A stretch of DNA of 64,000 nt from Coriaria nepalensis (Eukaryota; Streptophyta; Magnoliopsida; Cucurbitales; Coriariaceae): contig CP114490.1 of assembly GCA_027186245.1 (NCBI GenBank), positions 15,001 to 79,000 on the forward strand, read 5' to 3'. Below the pieces are notes generated by a model. The model had not been told where the DNA came from. It saw only the letters and a list, made by a program, of their open reading frames with translations, and searched no databases. Below, in pieces: positions 48,750 to 61,132 of this stretch. How positions within the stretch are numbered: the stretch's first letter is position 1; every line of letters begins with the position of its first letter. The position numbers were made by a program, and so were the translations under genes.

Positions 48750-49900
48750 CTTTAGGTAGTGAAGGATTCGTTTTACATTAACCTATTGAACATCAGTAGG
48801 AGAATGAAGAAATTGAGATACCTTATTCACCATAAACTGGATATCGGGACGAGTGATGGTTGTATACTATAGAGCACTAACAATGCTTCGGTATAAAGAG
48901 AAATCTGGTAGAGGATCACTGAAGAGTTTGGACAACTGTTGTCCAGAAATCCGTCAAACAGCCCAACACAACAATAGTAAATCAAGAATGTAGAAGTAAA
49001 TGGAGCTTTAATGCCAAGAAAATAGCTAAAGGGGTCGAGATCTTTCAGTTAGAAGGGGTTGTTGAGATCAGTGATAAGCCGAGAGATAACCACCAAATTT
49101 GTTCCTGTAATTAAAATATCGTCAATATAGATTAAGACATAAATGAGATTGGGACCAACCTTGTGAATATAAAGAGAAGAGTCAGATTGAACTAAGAAAC
49201 CCAAGATGAAGTAGGCGATCTGTGAGATGATGAAACCATGTGCGAGGAGACTGTTTGAGACAGTAAAGGGCCTTGTTGAGCTGACAAACCCAAACAGGAA
49301 ATTAGGAATCAGTGAAGTCGGGTGGTTGAAACATGTAGACCTCTTCCTCTAGCGTACCGTGTAGAAATGCATTATTCATGTCTATTTGACAAACAATCCA
49401 ACCTAGTGATACAACATTAGAAAGTACAACTCGGACTGTAGTATGCTTTATAACATGACAACAAATTCTAGAGAAGTCGATACCTGTCGATTAGTAGTAG
49501 CCTTTCGCAACTAAAGGAGCTTTGTAACGAAGAATTGAGCTATCTGGATTCCGCTTGATACATTATACCCATTTACATCCCATGAGATTTTCACTAGATG
49601 GTAACTCAATAAGGGATTACGTAGCAATGACATGGAGAGCGTGCATGTCATCTCCCATAGCCTTACGCCAGTTTAGACAGCGGTTGGCGATCATAAAAGT
49701 GGTCGGTTCGAGAGGATTTTGTGAGATAGCGATAGTGGTGAAAGTGACATGGTTGGGGAAAAGTTTGGGGCGAAGGCTGTTGGTCTGGGTACATGTGGTC
49801 ATAGGGTGAGGATGGAGTATAAGAGAGGAAGGCATATCTAGGGTAGGTGGAGATGTGGCATACAACAAGGTGAGAGGTAGAGGGGAATGGACAGATGTGG
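48750..49900 (-). pseudogene. Copia reverse transcriptase remnant
   Basis: The YIDDILITG active-site box is readable near 49084-49140 and a VYMFQPPDF-like segment near 49310-49350. No frame stays open for more than about 80 codons. Confidence 0.75.
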
Positions 49901-50009
49901 GTGAAGGAATCGCTGAAAGGGTTTAGGAGAGTTGGATCGATGAAGGATGTGTAAAGGGAGAGTGGGCTTGAGAGGAAGGAGGGCCCAAAGTAATAGGATT
50001 AATAGTTTA

Positions 50010-51163
50010 TTAAGGAGTTAGGCTTAGTGGTACTGGATTTAGGATAAGGATGGTGAATTGTGGGTTGAAGCATTGAGAGAAAAGGGTGTGCTGAACAACA
50101 TGGGTTGGAGATGGTTTAGTGGAAAATTGAGTAAGGGGAGAAATGGGTGGAGGGGAAAGTTGAGTGGGTAAAGGTAATGGGAGAAAAGGTAGAGGATTAA
50201 TGGATGGACATGAGGGTGTAGGAGAGTAAGACATAAAGTACGGAAATGATGATTTATCAAAACGAATGTGACGGGAGATATAAATATGAGAAGAAAAAGG
50301 ATCAAGACACTTGAAGCCTTTATGATCGGAATAGTAACCAATAAAAACACAATGAGTAGATTTAGGAATGAGTTTAACAGAGCGGGACGACCTAAGAAAG
50401 AGAAAATAATGACAAGTGAACACACGAAATGAGGAATAATTAGGTGAGTGAACAAAGGGAGATTTAGATTAGAGGATGGGAGTAGGAAAATAATTGATAA
50501 TGTATGAAGCAGTAGAGAAGACATCATACCAGAAAAACTTTGGGGCATGAGAATGAATCAATAGGGATACCGCCATTTCAGATAAGTGACAATTTTTACG
50601 TTCGGTAATGCCATTTTGTTGAGGAGTGTGGGGACACGAAATATTGTAGGAGATGCCTGAAGAATCAAGAAAATGGCGAAAAGACCCTTTGGTGGGTTTG
50701 AGAGCACCATTACATTGAAAAATCTTAATAAACATGGAAAAATAATTTTCAACCCGAGATTTGAAATATTTAAAGTAGGTAATGACATCAGATTTGTTGT
50801 GAAGAGGATAAAATCAAGTAAAACAACTAAAATTATCAATAAAATAAATAAAAAATCAAAAATCAAAAAAGGATCAAACAGGGGTAGGACCCTAAATATC
50901 ACAATAAATTTTAAACAATGGAAAACAACTACGAGGTAAGCGAGAAGAAAAAGGTAAGCAACAACTTTTTGCTTGATGACAACTATCACATAGAGTGTTG
51001 ACACTAAAAAAATATGAAAATAAATGCAAAATAGAAGATTAAATGCGAGTGAAAATAGGTGAAGATGAGCGACTGAGACAATGATGCCACAAGGAGGAGG
51101 AGACACAATAAGTATGAGGTGTGGCCACCAAAGTGGAAAGCAGAAAAAGATTATTGGCTGCAT
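50010..51163 (-). pseudogene. Copia integrase remnant
   Basis: Pieces in several frames. CPHTPQQNGITERKNCHLSEM includes the catalytic Glu region, and FWYDVFSTASYIINYFPTP follows. CVFIGYYSDHKGFKCLDP and HIYISRHIRFDKSSFPYF form the copia integrase C-terminal part. At least three frameshifts. Confidence 0.85.
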
Positions 51164-51658
51164 GGACGCGAAGGAGAGGACGCCTAGAATGGAAGTCCTT
51201 CACAACAAAAGAAAAAGGCGAGAATTCAACAAGACACGAGTTGTCATAAGTGAGTTAACCAATTGACAAAATGTTGCAAGTAAGGCTAGGAACAAGAAGA
51301 ACATTAGTTAAGTGTAGGGGATGGGAAAGAGTGTGTAAAGTAAACATTCCAATATGAGTTATAGGAAGAAAGTTACCATTATCGACGATAACATGGTCAG
51401 AGGTTGAGACGACTGTAGAAGGGTTGGATCCTATGTCATGTGAGAGGTAACACCACTGTTAGGAAGCTATTCGGATGTCACCGAGGGTGAATATGAGGTA
51501 AAATCGATATTGGGCTCATGTTGAAGGGAGGTGGATGGACAATATGATGCTAACCAAAGTTTAGGCCAATGGAACACTGGGCCTAGTATTGGTATAAGGT
51601 GTGCATGAGAGAGTGAGTGGGCAATTGTTGGCCCATTTCCTCATAGGACTTGCGCAAC

Positions 51659-52072
51659 ATCTATTCAGTTGAAGAGAGACCTACGACGCCATGGATGAAG
51701 AGGAAGGTTGACAGCCCAAGCAGACAGTGAGGTGGAGGTACAAGCGAAGCGACAACGTGACCACTGTTGCGACTTTTCGAGTATCGAAAGCAACAACGAG
51801 CAGAGTGACCGAGACGCTTGCAGATTTGACCTGATCCATCCATGCCGGTGTTTTACCCAGACATCATCTATTCAGTTGAAGAGGGACCTGCGACGCCATG
51901 GATGAAGAGGAAGGTTGACATCCTAGGCAGACAGTGAGGTGGCAGTACAAGTGGAGCGACGACGTGACCATTGTTGCGACTTTCCAAGTATTGAAAGCGA
52001 CAACTAGCGGAGTGACCGGAACGCTTACAGATTTAACCTGATCCATTTATGCTGGTATTTTACCCAGATTTT
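51659..52072. repeat. 207-bp tandem duplication in copia gag (zinc-knuckle region)
   Basis: Bases 51659-51865 and 51866-52072 align end to end with scattered substitutions. Both begin ATCTATTCAGTTGAAGAG and end TTTTACCCAGA. On the minus strand each copy codes for a CCHC-like segment (ICKRLGHSARCCF in the first). The gag therefore carried two knuckles, or the duplication arose after it died. Confidence 0.93.
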
Positions 52073-52770
52073 TTATCACCACCACCACGATTGCCTTGAA
52101 AATGACTGTGAGAAAAGCCACAGTATGAGTGATAATCTGAACCCCCTTTGGATTGAAAATATAATATAGCCATATTATTCGTTAAGGTAGATTGGTTAAT
52201 GAGATTGTACTGATATAGTTGTTGTTCTTGAACCAGAAGTTTGGAATGGAATTCCGAGAATGACGGATGAGTGTCGCGATTATCCATAGTGGTGACAAAT
52301 TGATGATACTCTGACATCAGTCCATTCATGACATGAGAAACGAGGTCAAAATCAAAAATAGGGTCGCTAATGGCAACAAGCGAATCAGTAATTTTCTTAA
52401 CAGATACTAAATATTCAGAGATAGGAAGAGCACCTTGTTTTATTATTTAGAGTTGGAATTTGAGTAACGAGCACTTGGCAAAACATTGATTCATATATTT
52501 ATCACTTAGTGTAACCCACAAATATCGAGCATAATCACATCCAAGAGCGAGATGTGTGACGCTTGAATATAGTGTGGTATTGATTACAAAGCATATAAAA
52601 CAATCAGATTTTCTCTAAGTTAGATATTCAAGAGTAGATTATGAGATCCATAATCTGTAGTGCATGTAGGGAACCATCCACGTGTTGTATTAGATCAGTG
52701 GTTATGAGGATGAACTCCATCTGAAATTTTCAGGTAAAATAATTCGTTCCATCGAGACGAGTATATATAA
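52060..52770 (-). pseudogene. Copia gag remnant
   Basis: The open piece 52329-52060 reads NGLMSEYHQFVTTMDNRD and HSKLLVQEQQL, typical of copia gag (UBN2-type) just before the knuckle region. Upstream parts to about 52770 are in other frames. Confidence 0.75.
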
Positions 52771-52944
52771 AACTAGTTATTGTTAGATTGAGAGTTGTGT
52801 TAACGGTGATACTATGATTGTATTAGCAAGAGTTGAAATAATTATAACGGAGGTCATGATGGTAAGTGATGATATGATTGGAATTTGTAAATCTTAAAAA
52901 GTCATGATTAAGGTGAATGGAAGTGAAGCAAAAAATAGTATTAA

Positions 52945-53060
52945 TATAAGTATATTATTATATTAATAAAATATAATAAATATATTTTTATATATATTAA
53001 AAATTATTAAAATAATAATAAAATAATCATAATAATAAAATAATCATAATAATAAAATAA
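52945..53060 (-). repeat. Probable 5' LTR of the old copia element
   Basis: Partner of the AT-rich repeat at 48110-48225, with additional short AATAATCAT repeats near 53015-53055. Confidence 0.45.
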
Positions 53061-54269
53061 ACTAAGTATCCTTTCAATTTCTGTAGATGAAAAGAAACAA
53101 ACACGTGAAGAAGATGTATCAGTCTGCTTGTCAAAATGAACGCATAGGCATCCATATGCAGCGAACCATTTTGTTAAGACTAAAGACTGTCGCAATAGCC
53201 AACAGGTTTCAAGTGCCAAAGTGGGAGTAACACAGCTTGTTAAATAGTGATGTTAGTGTAAATAGTAAAGAGAGAAGGAACAAATGCTTTTGGCTTATAT
53301 GACATGACAATTGAGAATTGACAGACATAGTATTGAACTTAGAGCTGTTGTCTGTGTGGCCAGAACTTAAGGAACGCAACTTTAAGAATTATTTCAATAG
53401 TAATAATATACGTTGATATTGTTCGATCCTTGAAGAATTATTTTACTTTCCGATCATGCATGGACCATGCTATTCTTATTCCATATACAAGGAAGGAATG
53501 TATGAAATCATAAAAGCATCTAACTCTACCAGTTACAAGCTACAAGCTTGAGATTCCAATTAGAAAGCTATTCGGTTATCAGAAGTGGCATCTATTGCGG
53601 TGCATGCCTTTAGTAAGCTACTTTGCGCCTCTAAAAGGCTGGTTTTGCCCTTTTACTTTGTCTCTCATTTTTGTTATCCGACCCTCATAATTACAACTCG
53701 AATTGTTCCACCTCTAAAACTGAAACTAAAAAGTAAAACAATACCTAAAGTTATTGAAACAAGTAAACTTGGGGAACTCCTATATATCTCACTATCAAAG
53801 TATCAACCAATTAAATAGACACAATTATTAATTTATACTTCAACTTGATCCGATCCATGATGAAAGGTTAGAAACTTGTAAGGAAGGAGAGCTCATGTTG
53901 GATGCCCATCAATCCAACATCATCATAATTTCTTTTTTCCCCTTTTACTCACACTTGCCTCTCATCCTCTCAAAGAGGAACTACTTGACACATCTAAAAT
54001 ACATATTTCCAAAAAAAAAAAAAGGAAGCAAAAGAAAAGAAAAAGTGGCTTTTAGCTACCATTACCATACCTAGAGAGAGATGCTAGGGTGAGCAATAAA
54101 GCAAAAACACAAAGCGGGAGACTCCATTAAAGGGCGGGGGGGTTTGTGCTTTGTGGTACCACACAAAGTTCTTGGTCACAAAACTATATAGTGTCGTTAC
54201 TCCTAGGATGATGACACTAAGCCTTTGTTAAATGGATATTACAGCACCCCACTCAAATTGGGACACTTG

Positions 54270-54363
54270 GTGATTCAAAATATTGTCCAAATCACTATCG
54301 ATATTGTTTTGTCCAGGTGATTCAAAAATATTGTCCAAGTCACTATCGATATTGTTTTGTCCA
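54270..54363. repeat. 47-bp tandem duplication
   Basis: GTGATTCAAAA...TATTGTCCAA...CACTATCGATATTGTTTTGTCCA occurs at 54270-54316 and 54317-54363 with about three differences. Confidence 0.93.
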
Positions 54364-54621
54364 CATCCCTTTTTTTTCTTTCAAGGTGGGTTGCAAGAGT
54401 ATATATATTCGTAACCAAGCTTTAACATAATAATGTAAAAAGATATAGATAGAATCCAAATCTACCCAAAAAGTATATGATGTCACCCTCCGAATCTTTT
54501 ACAAGAGTATTGATTCTCAAGATCAAAAGGAGTGGTTTTTTTTCTTCCTTCCTTTGGGGAAGGGAAGGGGGGAGGGGGGTGTCAGGAATAAGATGAAGCT
54601 ATGCAAGGTTATTATATCATT

Positions 54622-54648
54622 ATATATATATATATATATATATATAAT
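54622..54648. repeat. Microsatellite (TA)n
   Basis: About 13 perfect TA repeats. Confidence 0.95.
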
Positions 54649-55335
54649 TATAGAAAGTTCTTTCAAGTTTGAAAGTTGGGCTAAGGAATGACTTATTGAT
54701 AATTAATTACTCAGAAGCTCGGCGAAGAGAGAGTCTAACAACATTTGCAGGATGGAGCACCATCTTCTCAACCTTACTCCATGGAGGCAAGGACTAAGCA
54801 TGTATATGATTTGATGGTGTTAAATAAGAATAAAAAATAGGTCCACCGCGAATATAAGAATAAAAAATGAAATAAAGAATGATGAAGATGGAGCCTTTAG
54901 GTAGTGAGGTTCATGTTGGATAAAAAGGTAGAGCATTTGGAATGGAAGGGGAAAACATTAATCCCAAATCATCCCATTAGTGTCCGACTGAGTTTGTGGG
55001 CCATTAGATCACAAGCTTTCATTTTGTTGTTTACCAATAAGCCGATGGGCCACCTAATGCCAGTGGGTTTTTACACGTAGAAAGAACATGAACAACTTTT
55101 CTTGACATCGTGTCATATCAACTGCTGTACAAAGATAAAAGAACACATAGAAACATTGGCATATGTATGCATGATAAGCAGCATGAACAAAATATCGCGA
55201 TGCATATCTCCTTTAAACTGCTATTGTCCAAATTAGGAATACAATCACTAGAAAGATAGTTTCTTACCCAACGTGAAACGAAATATCGCGATACACAGTC
55301 ATGATCGTAGTACATGAAAAATACATGCAAGTTTC

Positions 55336-57458
55336 TTAGAGACCTAATCCTACTGTACGGCCATCTCTTCTTCTTAGTCCGGCTGTGTATTGCTTCTCTA
55401 AATCCAGCTGGAGTTCCTTCTGCTTCTCTGCCCGAAGGAGATTGCTGCCACCATGTTGATTGCTCGGTTTTTGGTCCACCTTCAACTCCCCTTTCACACC
55501 CTACAATTGGACATAGCCACCAAGGCAACCTCAGACTCTAAATCGTGTTAGTAGGTGAACAAAAAACTCTAATGGACTGAGAGACAGTTAGGACCAAGAA
55601 TAGAAAAACTTCCAAACATCCATAAGTCACATTCAGATGGAAAAAGAATAAAGAGGATGAAAATTTACCATAAGTTTGTTGAATTTTTCTTGTCGTTCAC
55701 GGTCGTCGAATAGTGTTGTATCCCATCGGTTACCGTTCTATCAAATATGAAAAAACGGGCAATGAAAAAACATAAAGGAATCCACATATAACAATTAATG
55801 ACCTATGGAACCAATACCCTATGGAACCGATGCCCTAATCCACATATAAAATTGCTTAAGAACATCGAGTTAAGAACATTAACCATACATACCTCTTCTG
55901 AAGCAGTGCTCTTTTTGTTCCCCCACAGAAGCTTTTTCTTCTGGTCAGCAGTCATGAAACCCACTCCAACAAGATTCTTATTAACTATGGAGTAAGAATT
56001 GTAGAAAAGATAAAATAGGTGAAATAACACAAATCTAGTATGGAATTAAATCTACATTTGAAGCCAAGTTCATACCTAACTCAGCAGCTTTCATTGCAGC
56101 AACCTTTGCGTTGCTTTTGTCACTAGCAGCCTCACCTTTACCAGCCTGGCTCTGGCCCTGTCCATGTCCCTGAATTATGTTGACATCCTGTACTTGTTTT
56201 GAGCTTGAACTTGAAGACTGCTTTTCAGCAGCTGCATTTCTGAACTTTGAAACTGATTACAATAGGCCAATGTGTCAGCAATTTCGTATAATTTCATCAA
56301 GATACTAAAAGAAAAAAAGCTTCCATATAATAGCTAGTATCTTATAAACTTAAAAGCCCTTATATAAAAGGAAAGGAAAATCAATAATTACAATATTCAC
56401 AATTACTCTGTCCATCGGAGCTGAATAATTTCACTTTCTTAGCAGGGGCTTCTTGATTTTCATCTCCAGAAACACTGGTATCATGCAGGTCCTTGTCCCC
56501 CTTTGTCTCCCTGTCACTATATTTCTTCCCTTCCTCTTTGGAAATCTTCAAACCCCGTAACTCACTTCGATCACTCTTGCGAGGTTCTTCTAAGCGATGC
56601 CTGGTATCATCCCTTCCTGAAACCGAGTCATTATGGCTGTCCCTGGGTTCTTCATAGGTTCGATCACTCTTATAGTCTACTGAAGACCTATGATAGTCTC
56701 TCCTGTCATCTCTAGCACCTCTATCCTTCATATTCCCATCACTCTCCATTTCTTCTGTCTGTGCATGTCTTCTACCAAAACCACCTCTTTCTGATGTTGA
56801 ATCCTTATCTCTGCTTCTGTGTCCAGAACCATCATATTTATCTCGGGAATATTTGTCCACTTCTCGGAACGAGTCTCTTGATCGACCATACTCACCTTCC
56901 TCTCTAGTATGATTGGAACGAGCGCCACCCCTTGACTCGTGACTAGAACGAGAGTAACCATGGGAACTGTGTGATGTGTATCGATCAGAATGTCTATAAG
57001 AATCACTACTTCGGCCATACTGGTTTCTGCCCGACTCCTTGTCTAAATCGCTCCCGTCATTTATCTTTCTGGGCTGCCGTTCAACGACCTTTGCAACATT
57101 GTCTCTTAGAAGCTTTGGACCAGAAATGCAGTCTTGCTTGGGACTTTCTGCAAATATGTGAAACAAAAGCATAAGCACAAGTATAAATTTAAAAAGAGAG
57201 GATAAATAACGGCCTCCTATAAACTGGTTCTTATCCAGCAGGATCATGTGAGACTGTCATCTTAAGACAAAAATTTTAGTAATTTCAAGGAAATCCTCAA
57301 ACCAAATCTTGAATCGAAAACTAACCACCAGATGAAGATGTACGACTAAGTGGGGATTGGCATCGATACTTTCCACTGGATGCATCGGCAGATGGTTTAC
57401 GGAACTCCGCTTTTGTATCAACATCATCAGAGAGTGGTGATTGCTTTCTGAAATCCAT
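55336..57458 (-). CDS. RSRC2-like arginine/serine-rich protein with C-terminal SMAP domain
   Basis: Likely nuclear protein linked to RNA processing. Coding exons in transcription order join in phase: 57458-57329, 57147-56407, 56252-56076, 55984-55893, 55737-55669, 55500-55336 (457 aa). It starts MDFRKQSPLSDDVDTKAEFRKPS. Exon 2 is a long low-complexity region rich in Arg, Asp and Ser (many RD, RS and SR pairs), ending APAKKVKLFSSDGQ, which includes a nuclear-localisation-like KKVK. The C-terminus is conserved: AAMKAAELVNKNLVGVGFM, TADQKKKLLWGNKKS, RWDTTLFDDRERQEKFNKLM, then GLRRRDGRTVGLGL. This is the small acidic protein-like (SMAP) domain of RSRC2. The start codon is the first ATG, 11 bases after a 5'-UTR intron acceptor at 57470. 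Confidence 0.9.
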
Positions 57459-57495
57459 GATGCCTTGCCCTGAAACACAACATATATCAAGAGAC

Positions 57496-57725
57496 TGAAT
57501 TTTAGAGGTAAAAGAAATTTTTATTCAACTACTAAATTTTACATCTTAAGTTTCTTTATATAGGAGAGAAAACTTAGTTTAACTACAAAAAACATACCTA
57601 AACATATTCTATTAGAATCCTTATAAAATAGCAACTACCTAGCTACTAATCTGCACTTAATCAGCAAACAAATCAAATTGATTTGTTTATTGCTGAAGCG
57701 TGAATCTATCTTACAATATTCTACA
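57496..57725 (-). repeat. 3' LTR of intronic copia element
   Basis: 230 bases; on the + strand it starts TGAATTTTAG and ends ATTCTACA. The polypurine tract is adjacent at about 57726-57738. Confidence 0.93.
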
Positions 57726-58500
57726 CTTCCCCTCCAGCTTGGTTACAGATGTTAATCATACCAAGCTTCGACTTTAGATCTTCAAACTTAATTCTTGGTA
57801 GAGCCTTAGTTAGGACATCAACTATCTGCAAATTTGTAGGCATATGCAATAGCTTAACTATCCCTTCATCTACCTTTTCTTTTATGAAGTGTCGGTCGAT
57901 CTCTACATGCTTCGTTCGATCATGATCAACTGGATTCTTTGCAATGCTAATAGCAGATTGATTATCACACAACATTTTCATTGGTTCATCCATTGAAAAT
58001 TTTAATTCCTGTAAAATTCTTCTTAACCACATTCCCTCACATATCCCATGAGCAATAGCTCGAAATTCAGCCTCTACACTACTTTGTGACACTACTGATT
58101 GCTTTTTGCTTCTCCATGTGATTAAGTTCCCCCAAACATAGGTGCAATAACTTGAAGTAGATCTCCGGTCTTTGATTGATCTTGCCCAATCTGCATCACC
58201 GCAGACTTCAATATCTCTGACTGCTGTTTTTTGAAAGAATAAACCATCTCCAGGTGTCATCTTTAGGTACCTCAATATTCGGTAAACAGCCTTCATATGT
58301 TCTTCATTTGGACAATTCATAAATTGACTTACTTTACTTGTAGCAAAGCCAATATCAGGTCTAGTGTGGGATAAGTAGATTAGCTGTAATCTACTTATCC
58401 CACATTGGTATATGCCCTTATCAAGGGGTATGTCGTCCTCTTTGAGTCCCAATTTTAAAGTTGAGTCCATTGGAGTATCGGTTGGTTTGCATCCCAACAT
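57721..58500 (-). pseudogene. Copia RNase H and RT C-terminus
   Basis: An uninterrupted 259-codon frame. It covers the LIYLSHTRPDIGFATSKVSQFM segment of the RT connection and RNase H with CGDADWARSIKDRRSTS, SQSSVEAEFRAIAHG and TKHVEIDRHF, ending near ALPRIKFEDLKSKLGM. This is the best preserved part of the element. Confidence 0.9.
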
Positions 58501-58527
58501 TCATGTCTCCTTCAGTATGTCCGACAC

Positions 58528-59403
58528 CTACTTTCTTTGAGATACTAAAATTCTCCTTTTTAACCGAGCGATTTCCATTCCTAAGAAATATTTGAGATTT
58601 TCCAAGTCTTTGATCTCAAATTCTCTTGTTAGGAATTCTTTGACATTGATTAGCTCCTCCTCATAATCCCCGGTTAAAATAATGTCATCAACATACACAA
58701 TAAGAATGGCAACTTTTCCTATAGCAGAAAATTTTACAAATAAGGTGTGATCTGATTGACATTGAGTGTATCCATATCTCTTGACCACCTTTGTAAATTT
58801 GTCAAACCAAGCCCTTGGCGATTGCTTGAGTCCATAAAATGACCTTTTTAGCTTGCACACTTTATTGATTGTATCTGAATTCTCAAATCCGGGAGGAATA
58901 TCCATATACACTTCCTCTATTAGATCTTCATTCAAAAAGACATTTTTGACATCTAATTGGTATAGCAGCCAATCTAGATTAGCAGCCAATTTTAGTTTTG
59001 CTACTGGAGCAAATGTTTCTTTATAGTCAATTCCATAGGATTGAGTAAATTCTTTCGCAACCAATCGAGCTTTGAATCTGTCCACACTTCCATTATCTCT
59101 GTATTTTACCGTGAATATCCTGTTACACCCCACTGGACGCTTTCCCGAAGGTAATGTTGTAACTTCTTACGTTTCATTCTTCTCTAGTGCCTGAATTTCA
59201 TCACAAACAGCTGCTTTCCATTCAGGAGTTTTTAGAGCTTCCTGTATGTTGTTTGGAATCTGAATTCTATCAATGTTGGCCACCAATGCCCTGAAATTAG
59301 GTGATAGCCCTTGATAGGACACAAAGTTGCATAGAGAATGCTTTGTACATAATCTAACACCTTTCCTCAATGCAATAGGCCAATTAATATCATCATTTTC
59401 CAA
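58528..59403 (-). pseudogene. Copia reverse transcriptase, interrupted
   Basis: 59403-59167 carries EALKTPEWKAAVCDEIQALEKN. After a stop, 59133-58528 continues with KARLVAKEFTQSYGIDYKETF, VYMDIPPGF, KLKRSFYGLKQSPRAWFDKF and the active-site box YVDDIILTGD. A stop lies at about 58528. Confidence 0.9.
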
Positions 59404-59737
59404 CTCACTAGAAGGAGATTCAGAATTAGGATTACCTTGAAGGTCTTCATTCGGCCTTGGATCCGAGTCTAATTCATGGATTTGCTCATGATGTACTAGG
59501 GTTCTATTTCCATTTGACTTCTTTTCCTTCTAGAGTACGTGATGAGGTCAGTGTTCTGTTGACTAGTGTCTAGAGATGGAAGAGGGTTCTGTAGGTCAGT
59601 GTTATGTTAACTGATGGTGTCTAGAGCTGGTAGGGAATTTTGCTCAGTAAGATGAGTATTTTGAGTATGATGGAGATTGGGAATAGGATCTTGTAAGAAA
59701 CTGTCACTATTCGGTGGACTAGGAAAAAAGGTTTGCT

Positions 59738-60507
59738 CTATGGTTGTGATATCCTAAAGTTGATATTCATGTATAACCAAATTCTCCTCATGAATGTCAA
59801 GTTTAGGATAGACGGTTTGTTGTTCAAAAAATGTGACTTCCATGGAGTTGTAGTATTTTTGTGTGTTGGAGAGTAGCACTTGTACCCTTTCTGATTTGAT
59901 GAATATCCTAAGAAAATGCATTTGATTGCCCTAGGATCGAGTTTGCTTCTAGTGGGATTGTGGTCATGGACAAAAACAGAGCAACCAAATACCTTGAAAG
60001 GAATACAAGTTATGAGGTGTGTGTGTGGATAGGTCTTTAGGATGGTCTGACATGAGGTATGGAATTGGAGGATCTGAGAAGGCATTCTATTGATGAGATA
60101 AGTTGAGGTGAGGATGGCATCACCCCAATGATGCTTTGGGACGTGGGATGCAAACACGAGTGATCTTGCAACATGAGTGACCTTGCAACATCTAATAGAT
60201 GTCCGTTTTTTCTTTCCGCAATTCCATTTTGTTGAAGTGTATCCACACACGAGCTTTGATGGACAATCCCTTGTTTTAGTAGATATGTGCTAAGAGAGGA
60301 TGTGAAGTACTCTTTAGCATTATCTGTCCTAAACACTTGTATCTTAGCTTGAAATCGAGTTTTAACCATCAAATTGAAATTTTTGAAGATTTGGCCCACA
60401 TCAGATTTTTCTTTCATGAGAAACACCCATGTTAGTCTAGTGTGATCATCTATTAGAGTGATGAACCAGCGGGCTCCTCTGTTGGATTTTACTCTTGTGG
60501 TCCCCAT
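59738..60507 (-). pseudogene. Copia integrase, interrupted
   Basis: 60507-60037 holds the core: FITLIDDHTRLTWVFLMKEK, VFRTDNAKEY (second Asp) and NGIAERKNGHLLDVARSLM (Glu). An overlapping frame 60250-59738 gives YLINRMPSQIL, VFGCSVFVHDHNPTRSKLDPRAIKC and FLGYSSNQKGYKC. The overlap of frames marks a frameshift near 60150. Confidence 0.9.
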
Positions 60508-60655
60508 ACATCACTGTGAATCATAAAGAAAGGTTGAGATTTTTTGTAGGGTTGATTAGGGAAGGAGCTTCGGGTATGTTTTGAGAGTTGACAGATTTCA
60601 CACTCAGAGGGTCTTTTATTATAGAATAAAGATGAAAATAATTTCTAAGGATTTA

Positions 60656-61123
60656 CAAAGTTTAGATGGCCTAACCGGTAGTGCCATAACATCACTAGAC
60701 TATCTTTAGGGTGTTGACTAATAGAACTATTTTGACTTTTAGACACTAAACACTTTGACTTGTAGCCGTCCACTTGAGGATTAGAAACTTTAAGGAGATA
60801 GAGCCCTTAGTACATCTTAGCATTGTCAATCGTCTTCCCCGAATCCAAGTCTTGAAATTCACACGAGTATGGAAAGAATTTAGTAACACAAAGTTTGGAT
60901 GGCCTAACCAGTAGTGCCATAACATCACTAGACTATCTTTAGGGTGTTGACTAATAGAACTATTCTAACTTCTAGACACTAAACACTTTGACTTGTAGCC
61001 GTCTACTTGAGGATTAGAAACCTTAAGGAGATAGAGCCCTGAGTACATCTTAGCATTGCCAATCGTCTTCCTCAAATCCAAGTCCTGAAATTCACACGAG
61101 TATGGAAAGAATTTAGTAACACA
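60656..61123. repeat. 243-bp tandem duplication in copia pre-integrase region
   Basis: CAAAGTTT-GATGGCCTAACC begins at 60656 and again at 60899, and the two units align through GTATGGAAAGAATTTAGTAACACAA. On the minus strand each copy codes for the GAG-pre-integrase segment (LWHYWLGHPNF and so on). A normal copia polyprotein has one. Confidence 0.93.
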
Positions 61124-61132
61124 ATTAAGATC

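Larger units (their letters stand above)
48080..53070 (-). mobile_element. Old, heavily degraded Ty1/copia element
   Basis: All copia domains are recognisable on the minus strand but scattered over frames. Gag at about 52770-51660 has CCHC knuckles. Integrase at about 51163-50010 has NGITERKNCHL and the family tail HCVFIGYYSDHKGFKC. Reverse transcriptase at about 49900-48750 has YIDDILITG near 49110. RNase H at 48719-48260 has SDADWDGCPDNRK and a TKHIEIDIHF end. AT-rich direct repeats at about 48110-48225 and 52945-53060 are probably the short LTRs. No target-site duplication could be set because the ends are AT-rich. Confidence 0.8.
53071..55335. other. Intergenic DNA between copia remnant and RSRC2-like gene
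   Basis: No gene recognised. Contains a 47-bp tandem duplication (54270-54363), a poly(A) stretch near 54010, G/C-rich runs near 54560-54580 and a (TA)n tract near 54622-54648. Confidence 0.45.

Noticed and set aside
49555..49809. Plus-strand 84-codon ORF in the old copia region
   Set aside because: Antisense to the degraded copia polyprotein; no domain of its own.
56503..57174. Plus-strand ORFs opposite the RSRC2-like main exon
   Set aside because: Shadows of the Arg/Ser/Asp-rich coding exon, which has strong splice and homology support on the minus strand.
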